Part shown: piece by piece, positions 1-5,266 of the stretch | Position numbering within the stretch: the first letter of the stretch is position 1 | Layout of the letters: each line of letters opens with the position of its first letter | From: Alistipes sp. | Lineage (GTDB): Bacteria > Bacteroidota > Bacteroidia > Bacteroidales > Rikenellaceae | Direction of reading: 5' to 3' | Length of the DNA stretch: 5,266 bases | Assembly: GCA_017436185.1 (NCBI GenBank) | Contig: JAFSDP010000017.1 | Span: 1 to 5,266, forward strand | Made by a program: the position numbers and the translations under genes | The notes under the pieces: generated by a model | The model's input: the letters and a program-made list of their open reading frames with translations, nothing else | Databases searched by the model: none | Told to the model about the DNA's origin: nothing

Positions 1-460
1 CAGAGCGCCACGTGATGGTAAATTCATCGAGAAGTTGGGTACCTACAACCCCAACACGAATCCTGCTACGATCGACCTGAACTTCGAGCAAGCACTGGGT
101 TGGTTACTCAAAGGCGCACAACCTACGGACACCTGCCGTGCAATCCTGTCGTACAAGGGTGTAATGTACAAGAAGCACCTCTTGGGCGGTGTTGCCAAGG
201 GCGCATTCACCGAGGCTGAGGCTGAGGCCCGCTTCAACAAGTGGATGGAGGCCAAGACCGGCAAGATCGAGGCCAAGACTTCGAAGCTCGCTTCGGAGGC
301 CAAGTCGGCCGAGAAGGCTCGTCTGGCTGCCGAGGCCAAGATCAAGGAGGAGCGTGCTCAGGCTATCGCCGAGAAGAAGGCTGCCGCTGAGGCCGCTGCT
401 GCCGAGGCCGCTGCTGAGGCTGCCGCCGAGGCTTCGGAGGAGGCTGCTACGGAGGAGTAA
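1..460 (+). CDS. rpsP: 30S ribosomal protein S16, 3' portion (5' end outside window)
   Basis: S16 is a primary-binding protein of the 30S subunit that contacts 16S rRNA and helps small-subunit assembly. The reading frame is open from base 2 and gives 152 residues before TAA at 458-460. It begins at the conserved [17 protein letters not shown] segment, so about 25 N-terminal residues, including the usual MATKIRLQR-type start, lie upstream of the window. The S16 core continues through GAQPTDT and the [11 protein letters not shown] segment. After the core comes a tail of roughly 90 residues rich in Ala, Glu and Lys, ending in alternating Ala/Glu blocks, probably one long helix or coiled coil. 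E. coli S16 is only about 82 residues; long charged tails are common in Bacteroidetes S16. The TTG at 35 is an internal Leu codon, not a start. A strong terminator follows 20 nt after the stop, so rpsP is probably transcribed separately from rimM. Confidence 0.96.
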   Translation, partial: RAPRDGKFIEKLGTYNPNTNPATIDLNFEQALGWLLKGAQPTDTCRAILSYKGVMYKKHLLGGVAKGAFTEAEAEARFNKWMEAKTGKIEAKTSKLASEAKSAEKARLAAEAKIKEERAQAIAEKKAAAEAAAAEAAAEAAAEASEEAATEE

Positions 461-480
461 TCCGCACGCAACCAAGTCTA

Positions 481-518
481 AAAGGGCTGTTCCCATTCGG
501 GAGCGGCCCTTTGTTTTT
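481..518 (+). terminator. Intrinsic terminator downstream of rpsP
   Basis: An inverted repeat pairs 481-494 (AAAGGGCTGTTCCC) with 499-512 (GGGAGCGGCCCTTT) around a 4-nt ATTC loop. The stem is 14 bp with no mismatch if three G-U pairs are allowed. It is followed by G and then five T at 514-518. Its position 20 nt after the rpsP stop fits a rho-independent terminator. The descending arm recurs twice further downstream, giving alternative pairings (see the repeat entry). Confidence 0.88.
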
Positions 519-567
519 CCGAGGAGCGGCCCTTTGTTCTTTTGTGGGGAACGCCCTTTGTTTTTCG
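499..567 (+). repeat. Three near-tandem copies of the terminator's descending arm
   Basis: The pattern of a G/A/C arm, GCCCTTTG and then a T-rich tract occurs three times, at about 499-520, 521-545 and 546-567. GCCCTTTG lies at 506-513, 529-536 and 553-560, a spacing of 23 and 24 nt. Copies 1 and 2 share the exact 15-mer GAGCGGCCCTTTGTT at 501-515 and 524-538. Copy 3 differs in its first half (GGGGAAC). The single ascending arm at 481-494 can pair with any of them. Its pairing with copy 3 has 13 Watson-Crick pairs with one bulged T at 488. The likely origin is local duplication of a terminator arm. Confidence 0.85.
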
Positions 568-573
568 ACAATG

Positions 574-605
574 TTTGCATTTTCTGCCAAAATGCACTAA
601 TTTTG
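574..605 (+). promoter_or_regulatory. Bacteroidetes-type promoter for the rimM-mnmA-EEP unit
   Basis: TTTG at 574-577 and TAATTTTG at 598-605 are separated by 20 nt. This matches the Bacteroidetes housekeeping sigma pattern (-33 TTTG, -7 TAnnTTTG). Transcription would start around 610-613, giving a leader of about 26-29 nt before the rimM ATG at 639. It lies just after the rpsP terminator region, as expected for a new transcription unit. The start site is inferred from spacing only. Confidence 0.75.
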
Positions 606-638
606 AATGTTGAATTCTAAATTTTGATTTTACAAGGT

Positions 639-1151
639 ATGACACGCTGCGGTCGCATCAATAAACTCTTTGGCACGGGGGGCGGTTTGCGCCTCACCCT
701 CTACGATGCCTTTCCCGAGGATTTTAACCCCGACACGATGCCCCTCATTGTCGAGATTGACGGGCTGGATGTACCCCTGTGGTGCGCCTCGTTCGAGCCG
801 GTGGGGGCACAAGGAGCCTCGGTGGTATTCGAGGATTTGGATACGGAGCGTCGTGCCGAGGAGCTGATTGGCAAGGAGTTCTGTCTCGAGCTTCAGGACG
901 AGGAGCGAGACGAAGACGAGTTCTACCTCGAGGATCTGATCGGTTTCCGTGCCGAGTTGATTGAGGTGGGCACGAAACGTCGTCTCAAGGGCCGTCTGAC
1001 GGACTACTACGACAACGAGCAGAACCCCTTGTTCGAGGTCGAAATCGACGAGCAGGAGGTGCTGATTCCTGCCGTAGATGAGATGATTGGCGGCATCGAT
1101 TTCGACCACCAAACCATCAAGTTTGTCATCCCTCAGGGGCTTATCGACTAA
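639..1151 (+). CDS. rimM: Ribosome maturation factor RimM
   Basis: RimM binds the 30S head, near S19, and assists late 16S rRNA folding and processing; it acts in the cytoplasm. The product is 170 residues, the normal family length. The N-terminal RimM barrel spans about residues 4-82 and contains an SFEPV...VVFEDLDTERRAEELIG stretch. A short acidic linker (about 86-98) leads to a C-terminal PRC-barrel domain (about 99-170) with GFRAELIE, LFEVEI, VLIPAVDEMI and a closing IPQGL. The start is taken as ATG 639; the frame is open upstream to a TTG at 624, but that would place the leader end inside the gene. There is no convincing Shine-Dalgarno sequence (AAGG at 634-637 overlaps the usual spacer), which is typical of the phylum. 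The usual N-terminal K-x-HG-x-x-GE motif reads K-L-FG-T-G-GG here. mnmA follows after 12 nt, suggesting co-transcription. Confidence 0.92.
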   Translation: MTRCGRINKLFGTGGGLRLTLYDAFPEDFNPDTMPLIVEIDGLDVPLWCASFEPVGAQGASVVFEDLDTERRAEELIGKEFCLELQDEERDEDEFYLEDLIGFRAELIEVGTKRRLKGRLTDYYDNEQNPLFEVEIDEQEVLIPAVDEMIGGIDFDHQTIKFVIPQGLID

Positions 1152-1163
1152 TCGCAACACGCT

Positions 1164-2366
1164 ATGGCACGGGTAGTTATCGGACTTTCGGGAGGTGTTG
1201 ATTCCTCGGTGGCGGCTCACCTCTTAAAGGAGCAGGGCCACGAGGTCATCGGCCTGTTTATGGTCAATTGGCACGACACGACCGGCACACTCGAGGGCGA
1301 CTGCCCCTGGCACGACGATCGGGTCTTTGCCGAGTTGGTGGCCAAGAAATTGGACATTGCCCTCCACGTGGTGGATCTCTCGGTGGAGTATCGCCGTCGT
1401 GTGGTCGATTATATGTTCTCGGAGTACGAGGCGGGGCGCACCCCCAACCCCGATGTGTTGTGCAATCGGGAGATTAAGTTCGATGTCTTTCTGAAGGAGG
1501 CCCTTAAACTCGGCGCCGACTATGTCGCTACGGGTCACTATTGCCGAAAAGAGAGCTACACCCTCCCCGACGGCACCGTTCGCTACCGCCTGCTGGCCGG
1601 CTCGGACGACAACAAAGACCAAAGTTACTTCCTCTGCCAACTCTCGCAAGAGCAGTTGCGCTATGCCCTCTTCCCCATCGGCCATCTGCTCAAACCCGAG
1701 GTACGCCGCATCGCCACCGAGCAGGGATTGGCCACCGCCAAGCGCAAAGATTCGCAGGGCATCTGCTTTGTGGGCAAGGTCGATTTGCCGCTATTCCTGC
1801 AACAAAAGTTGGCCAAGAAGGTGGGTAACATTCACGAAATCAAGGCCGAATGGCCCAAATTCTCACTACGTCCCACCTACGATGCAGCCACGCCCCTTAC
1901 GGACGAACTACTCGAAAAGTTGGCCGCTCCGTGGCGTTTCACGGTGCGTGACGGCAAGAAGATCGGCACCCACAACGGAGCCCACTACTACACCATCGGT
2001 CAGCGCAAGGGGTTAGGTATTGGCGGCCGCAAGGAGTCGCTGTTCATCCTCTCGACCGATGTCAAAGAGAACGTCATCTATGTGGGCGAAGGCGACAGCC
2101 ACCCGGGCCTTTGGCGACCCGCCCTCTGCATCCTACCCGAAGAGCTGCATTGGGTCAATCCCGACCACACCCTTGCGATGGGCGAGCAGCGTCGCTGTCG
2201 GGTGCGCATCCGCTACCGCCAACCCCTGCAAGAGGCAACGCTGCTACGGCGTGAAGGGGGCTACTACATCCTCTTCAATGAGCCGCAACGAGGCATCACG
2301 GCAGGTCAATTTGCCGCCCTCTACGATGGTGACGAGCTCTTCGCCTCGGGCGTCATTCGGGCCTAA
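1164..2366 (+). CDS. mnmA: tRNA-specific 2-thiouridylase MnmA
   Basis: MnmA activates U34 of tRNA-Lys, -Glu and -Gln with ATP and replaces O2 with sulfur, giving s2U34 and improving decoding of purine-ending codons. The product is 400 residues. The PP-loop ATP-binding motif SGGVDSS is at residues 9-15. The two catalytic cysteines appear as C100 ([12 protein letters not shown]) and C201 (SQGICFVG), matching C102 and C199 of E. coli. Other family signatures are ATGHYCR (122-128), DNKDQSYFL (149-157), the tRNA-contacting [13 protein letters not shown] (276-288), and a C-terminal beta-barrel ending [22 protein letters not shown]. It is longer than E. coli MnmA (368 residues), mostly because of an extra segment at about 227-261. 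The start is ATG 1164, 12 nt after rimM, giving [11 protein letters not shown] directly ahead of the PP-loop. The next gene starts 14 nt after its TAA, consistent with an operon. Confidence 0.96.
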   Translation: MARVVIGLSGGVDSSVAAHLLKEQGHEVIGLFMVNWHDTTGTLEGDCPWHDDRVFAELVAKKLDIALHVVDLSVEYRRRVVDYMFSEYEAGRTPNPDVLCNREIKFDVFLKEALKLGADYVATGHYCRKESYTLPDGTVRYRLLAGSDDNKDQSYFLCQLSQEQLRYALFPIGHLLKPEVRRIATEQGLATAKRKDSQGICFVGKVDLPLFLQQKLAKKVGNIHEIKAEWPKFSLRPTYDAATPLTDELLEKLAAPWRFTVRDGKKIGTHNGAHYYTIGQRKGLGIGGRKESLFILSTDVKENVIYVGEGDSHPGLWRPALCILPEELHWVNPDHTLAMGEQRRCRVRIRYRQPLQEATLLRREGGYYILFNEPQRGITAGQFAALYDGDELFASGVIRA

Positions 2367-2380
2367 AAACAAGTGCAAAG

Positions 2381-3184
2381 ATGGTACGAAAGGTCGTGCT
2401 GCTGTGTTGGCTGCTTCTCGGGTGCATCTCGGCATCGGGGCAGTTGCGTATGGCCTACTACGATGTGGATCGCCTCTGCGACACCCTCCCCTCGCTCTTC
2501 TACTACGACCCCTACACTCCCGATGGGCCAAACCGTTGGGATACGGCACGTTATCGTCACAAAGTGGAGCAGGTGGCCGCCGTCATCGACTCGATGGGGC
2601 TGGAGATCGTAGCCCTCTATGGCGTGGAGAATGAGGCGGTTGTACGAGATATTGTCCGCTCGTCGCGCCAAGATTACAGCTACTACCACACCACCCTCAA
2701 CGCCTCGGACGGTATGGATTTTGCGCTGCTCTACTACGGCGACAAGCTGGAGGTTTTGGAGGCCGAGGCAGGACCGACGAGCTTGTGTATCGAGGCCCGC
2801 CTTCGGCGTGATACCGTCACCCTGCTTTTGGTGGGCGACCGACGACGCTGCGCCGACGAAGTGCAGGCGTGTTTTGACCGCCATCCCCATCGCCCGCTGA
2901 TTGTGGCAGGGCGCACGGGCTATCTTCGAGGCGAGCGTTGGGGACTGGTCGAGCGCACGGCGCATCCCCGCCGTCAAGGCTACGGCACCCGCTATTCGCG
3001 CCGAGGGTGGTACTTTGGTGAACTCATCTACACCTCCCCTTCGCTGGGCACTGCTCCGGCCGAAGTTTTCATTCGTCGCGAGTGGCTCGACCCTACCTCC
3101 GCCACACCCCTTCCGACCTGGCAGGGAGCATCTTACCGTGGGGGTGTGGGCAGAAACCTGCCCGTTTGGTGCAGGATTGAGTAG
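2381..3184 (+). CDS. Exported EEP-fold (endonuclease/exonuclease/phosphatase) protein, probably catalytically inactive
   Basis: The product is 267 residues. Residues 1-20 form a signal peptide: VRK, a hydrophobic core, then LLGC (12-15), which could be a lipobox, or ASG-Q (18-21), which could be a signal peptidase I site. The protein probably acts in the periplasm or at a membrane surface. The rest follows the Bacteroidetes EEP-family pattern in order: YYDVDRLCD (26-34) for YNVENLFD; PDGPNRWDTARYRHKVEQVA (47-66); ALYGVEN (78-84) for GLCEVEN; DGMDFALLY (110-118) for RGIDVALLY; IVAGRTGY (174-181) for the GDFND segment; GTRYSRRGW...LIYTS (202-219); and YRGGVGRNLPVW (252-263) for Y-GGYSDHFPVY. 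Scaffold residues are kept, but the metal-binding and catalytic residues are mostly replaced; only D113 clearly remains. The frame is intact with no internal stop, so it is not an obvious pseudogene. The start is ATG 2381, 14 nt after mnmA. The family call rests on remembered consensus motifs; the substrate or role is unknown. Confidence 0.75.
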   Translation: MVRKVVLLCWLLLGCISASGQLRMAYYDVDRLCDTLPSLFYYDPYTPDGPNRWDTARYRHKVEQVAAVIDSMGLEIVALYGVENEAVVRDIVRSSRQDYSYYHTTLNASDGMDFALLYYGDKLEVLEAEAGPTSLCIEARLRRDTVTLLLVGDRRRCADEVQACFDRHPHRPLIVAGRTGYLRGERWGLVERTAHPRRQGYGTRYSRRGWYFGELIYTSPSLGTAPAEVFIRREWLDPTSATPLPTWQGASYRGGVGRNLPVWCRIE

Positions 3185-3212
3185 AAAAGGCTTGCAACAA
3201 CCATTTTTTTTT
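3185..3212 (+). terminator. Possible weak terminator after the EEP-like gene
   Basis: Directly after the TAG at 3182-3184, AAAAGG (3185-3190) can pair with CC-TTTT (3201-3207, A3203 bulged) around a 10-nt loop, leading into a run of nine T (3204-3212). The stem is short and A/T-rich. A better hairpin, GGGCAG/CTGCCC at 3148-3163, lies inside the end of the gene but lacks an adjacent T tract. The T run is also the spacer of the predicted ppdK promoter, so its terminator role is uncertain. Confidence 0.25.
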
Positions 3213-3222
3213 ACTAATTTCG
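3192..3222 (+). promoter_or_regulatory. Predicted Bacteroidetes-type promoter for ppdK
   Basis: TTG at 3192-3194 and TAATTTCG at 3215-3222 are separated by 20 nt, the same geometry as the rimM promoter; the -7 box differs from TAnnTTTG at one position (C for T). Transcription would begin near 3227-3230, leaving a leader of about 108 nt before the ATG at 3337. The spacer contains nine consecutive T. No stronger match to the pattern was seen in 3223-3336. Confidence 0.6.
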
Positions 3223-3336
3223 CATTCTGCAAAGCGTGTGTGCGTATTTATGCGTGCGTGCGCAAGGCAAAAGAGCGAAAAAACGAGAAAATAACAGACA
3301 ATTTTTCTATAATTTTTTATTAACAAAACACATTTT

Positions 3337-5266
3337 ATGGCAGACGTAAAACGAGTTTACACCTTCGGTAACAAAGAGGCCGAGGGTAATGGTAAGATGC
3401 GTGAGCTGCTGGGTGGTAAGGGTGCAAACCTGGCTGAGATGAACCTCATCGGTATGCCCGTACCTCCGGGTTTCACTATTACGACGGACACCTGCGCCGA
3501 GTACTACGCACAGGGTAAGGAGGCTGTAGTTGAGCTTCTCAAGCCCGAGGTAGAGCGTGCAGTGGCCAACATCGAGAAGCTGACCGGTTGCAAGTTCGGT
3601 GACAAGCAGCAGCCCCTGTTGCTGTCGGTACGTTCGGGTGCCCGTGCTTCGATGCCCGGTATGATGGATACCATCCTGAACCTGGGTATGAACGACGAGG
3701 CTGTCGAGGCGATGGCCAAGCGCAGCGGTAACCCCTGGTTTGCTTGGGACTCGTACCGCCGCTTCGTACAGATGTACGGTGACGTGGTATTGGAGATGAA
3801 GCCCGCTTCGAAGGAGGATCAGGATCCCTTCGAGGAGATCATCGAGAAGCAGAAGGAGAAGCGCGGTATCACGAAGGATACCGACCTGACGGTAGAGGAT
3901 CTGAAGGAGCTGGTTGCTTCGTTCAAGGCTGCCGTGAAGGCTTCGACCGGCAAGGACTTCCCCGCTTGCCCCTGGGAGCAGCTGTGGGGTGCCATCTGCG
4001 CCGTGTTCGGTTCGTGGATGAACGAGCGTGCCATCCTGTATCGTAAGCTCAACAACATTCCCGCCGAGTGGGGTACGGCCGTATCGGTTATGGCCATGGT
4101 ATTCGGTAACATGGGCGACAACTCGGCAACGGGTGTAGCCTTCTCGCGTGACGCCGCCACGGGTGAGGATATCTTCAACGGTGAGTACCTGATCAACGCT
4201 CAGGGTGAGGACGTGGTTGCCGGTATCCGCACGCCGCAGCAGATCACCATCGAGGGTTCGCGTCGTTGGGCCAAGGCTCAGAACATCTCGGAGGAGGAGC
4301 GTGTCTCGAAGTACCCCTCGTTGGAGGAGGTAATGCCCGAGGTTTACAAGGAGCTGGATGCCATCCAGAACAGCCTCGAGGAGCACTACCGCGATATGCA
4401 GGACATCGAGTTCACCATCCAGGATGGTAAGCTGTGGATGCTCCAGTGCCGCAACGGTAAGCGTACGGGTGCAGCTATGGTGAAGATCGCTATGGATATG
4501 CTCCGTGAGGGTATGATCGACGAGAAGACGGCCGTACTGCGTTGCGAGCCCGCCAAGCTCGACGAGCTGCTCCACCCCGTATTCGATAAGAAGGCCATCG
4601 CTTCGGCCAAGGTCATCACGAAGGGTCTGCCCGCTTCGCCGGGTGCCGCTACGGGTCCCGTAGTATTCTTCGCCGACGACGCTGCCAAGGTGCTGGCCGA
4701 GACGGGTCAGCGTGCCATCCTGGTACGTATCGAGACCTCGCCCGAGGATTTGAAGGGTATGTTGGATGCTGCCGGTATTCTGACCGCACGTGGCGGTATG
4801 ACCTCGCACGCTGCCGTAGTGGCTCGTGGTATGGGTAAGTGCTGCGTATCGGGTGCCGGTGAGCTCGAGATCGACTACAAGGCTCGCACCATCAAGGTGG
4901 ACGGCGTAGTAGTTAAGGAGGGTGACTGGATTTCGCTCAACGGTTCGACCGGTGAGGTTTACCTCGGTGAGGTTGCCACCCGTGCTGCCGACCTGAGCGG
5001 TGACTTCGGTAAGCTGATGGAGCTGGCCGGCAAGTACTCGGTACTGAAGGTACGCGCCAACGCCGACACGCCGAAGGATGCAGCCCAGGCCTTTGAGTTT
5101 GGTGCCGAGGGTATCGGTCTGTGCCGCACGGAGCATATGTTCTTCGAGGGCGACCGTATCAAGGCTATCCGTGAGATGATTCTGTCGGACGATGAGGCCG
5201 GCCGTCGCGTAGCCCTGAACAAGCTGCTGCCGATGCAGCGTGGCGACTTCGAGGGTCTGTTCAAGG
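3337..5266 (+). CDS. ppdK: Pyruvate, phosphate dikinase, 5' portion (3' end outside window)
   Basis: PPDK interconverts ATP + pyruvate + Pi and AMP + PEP + PPi in the cytosol, serving PEP synthesis or PPi-linked glycolysis in anaerobes. 643 codons are visible; the full enzyme is about 870-910 residues. The N-terminal ATP-grasp nucleotide domain shows [10 protein letters not shown] (27-36), [20 protein letters not shown] (97-116), [13 protein letters not shown] (260-272), [14 protein letters not shown] (288-301) and [18 protein letters not shown] (357-374). The swivelling phosphohistidine domain has [13 protein letters not shown], with catalytic H491 (H455 in Clostridium symbiosum) and T489, the residue equivalent to the Thr targeted by PDRP-type regulators. 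The start of the PEP/pyruvate barrel has KVRANADTP (571-579) and [12 protein letters not shown] (592-603). R597 corresponds to R561 of C. symbiosum. The start is ATG 3337, with an A/T-rich upstream region and no Shine-Dalgarno sequence. Codons lean strongly to GGT and CGT, unlike mnmA and the EEP gene, which suggests high expression. Confidence 0.97.
   Translation, partial: MADVKRVYTFGNKEAEGNGKMRELLGGKGANLAEMNLIGMPVPPGFTITTDTCAEYYAQGKEAVVELLKPEVERAVANIEKLTGCKFGDKQQPLLLSVRSGARASMPGMMDTILNLGMNDEAVEAMAKRSGNPWFAWDSYRRFVQMYGDVVLEMKPASKEDQDPFEEIIEKQKEKRGITKDTDLTVEDLKELVASFKAAVKASTGKDFPACPWEQLWGAICAVFGSWMNERAILYRKLNNIPAEWGTAVSVMAMVFGNMGDNSATGVAFSRDAATGEDIFNGEYLINAQGEDVVAGIRTPQQITIEGSRRWAKAQNISEEERVSKYPSLEEVMPEVYKELDAIQNSLEEHYRDMQDIEFTIQDGKLWMLQCRNGKRTGAAMVKIAMDMLREGMIDEKTAVLRCEPAKLDELLHPVFDKKAIASAKVITKGLPASPGAATGPVVFFADDAAKVLAETGQRAILVRIETSPEDLKGMLDAAGILTARGGMTSHAAVVARGMGKCCVSGAGELEIDYKARTIKVDGVVVKEGDWISLNGSTGEVYLGEVATRAADLSGDFGKLMELAGKYSVLKVRANADTPKDAAQAFEFGAEGIGLCRTEHMFFEGDRIKAIREMILSDDEAGRRVALNKLLPMQRGDFEGLFK

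Noticed and set aside
361..455. Repetitive GCC/GCT/GAG codons at the end of rpsP as a DNA repeat element
   Set aside because: The repetition follows from the Ala/Glu-rich protein tail, and the frame stays intact to the stop. Such tails are usual in Bacteroidetes S16.
624..638. Upstream TTG start for rimM
   Set aside because: The extra five residues (start, ILQG) do not resemble RimM N-termini. ATG 639 gives the family length, and the predicted -7 box at 598-605 fits a short leader to 639.
2020..2634. Forward frame overlapping the end of mnmA and the start of the EEP-like gene
   Set aside because: It is out of frame with both supported genes, and its Ser/Arg/Pro-rich composition is typical of a shifted reading of GC-rich coding DNA.
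2363..3232. 289-codon open frame on the minus strand opposite the EEP-like gene
   Set aside because: The + strand frame has a signal peptide and ordered family motifs. The antisense product shows no domain, and the frame overlaps the whole + strand gene.
3308..3313. TATAAT sequence ahead of ppdK
   Set aside because: It matches an E. coli -10 box, but Bacteroidetes use TAnnTTTG. There is no suitable -33 element at the right distance, and it lies in general A/T-rich sequence.
3307..5136. 609-codon open frame on the minus strand opposite ppdK
   Set aside because: It is the reverse complement of a clear, motif-rich ppdK. The strong codon bias of ppdK removes stop codons from the opposite strand, and the translation is Leu/Thr/Gly-rich with no recognisable domain.

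Overview
The window looks like a chromosomal stretch from a GC-rich member of the Bacteroidales, most like Alistipes/Rikenellaceae. This is inferred from three things. The S16 and RimM proteins are of the Bacteroidetes type. Two intergenic regions carry promoters of the Bacteroidetes form (TTTG or TTG, 20 nt, then TAnnTTTG or a near match). Start codons lack clear Shine-Dalgarno sequences. The genus is a guess from overall resemblance. All genes lie on the + strand.

Layout: (1) 1-460 is the 3' part of rpsP (ribosomal protein S16), with a long Ala/Glu/Lys-rich tail. (2) 461-638 holds a strong intrinsic terminator whose descending arm is repeated three times, followed by a promoter. (3) 639-3184 is a tightly packed three-gene unit: rimM (30S maturation factor), mnmA (tRNA U34 2-thiolase), and an exported protein with the endonuclease/exonuclease/phosphatase (EEP) fold. 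(4) 3185-3336 is an intergenic region with a probable promoter and a leader of about 108 nt containing an alternating purine/pyrimidine tract and a possible 14-codon reading frame. (5) 3337-5266 is ppdK (pyruvate, phosphate dikinase), running off the right end with roughly 70% of the protein present.

Functionally, rpsP, rimM and mnmA belong to translation: a 30S protein, the factor that helps mature the 30S particle, and an anticodon-modifying enzyme. ppdK belongs to central carbon metabolism (pyruvate/PEP interconversion) and appears to be a separate transcription unit with the codon bias of a highly expressed gene.

The most unusual item is the EEP-like protein. It keeps the scaffold motifs of the family almost end to end, but nearly every metal-binding and catalytic position appears substituted, so it reads as an intact pseudoenzyme rather than a nuclease. 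No mobile elements, CRISPR arrays, tRNA or rRNA genes were seen.
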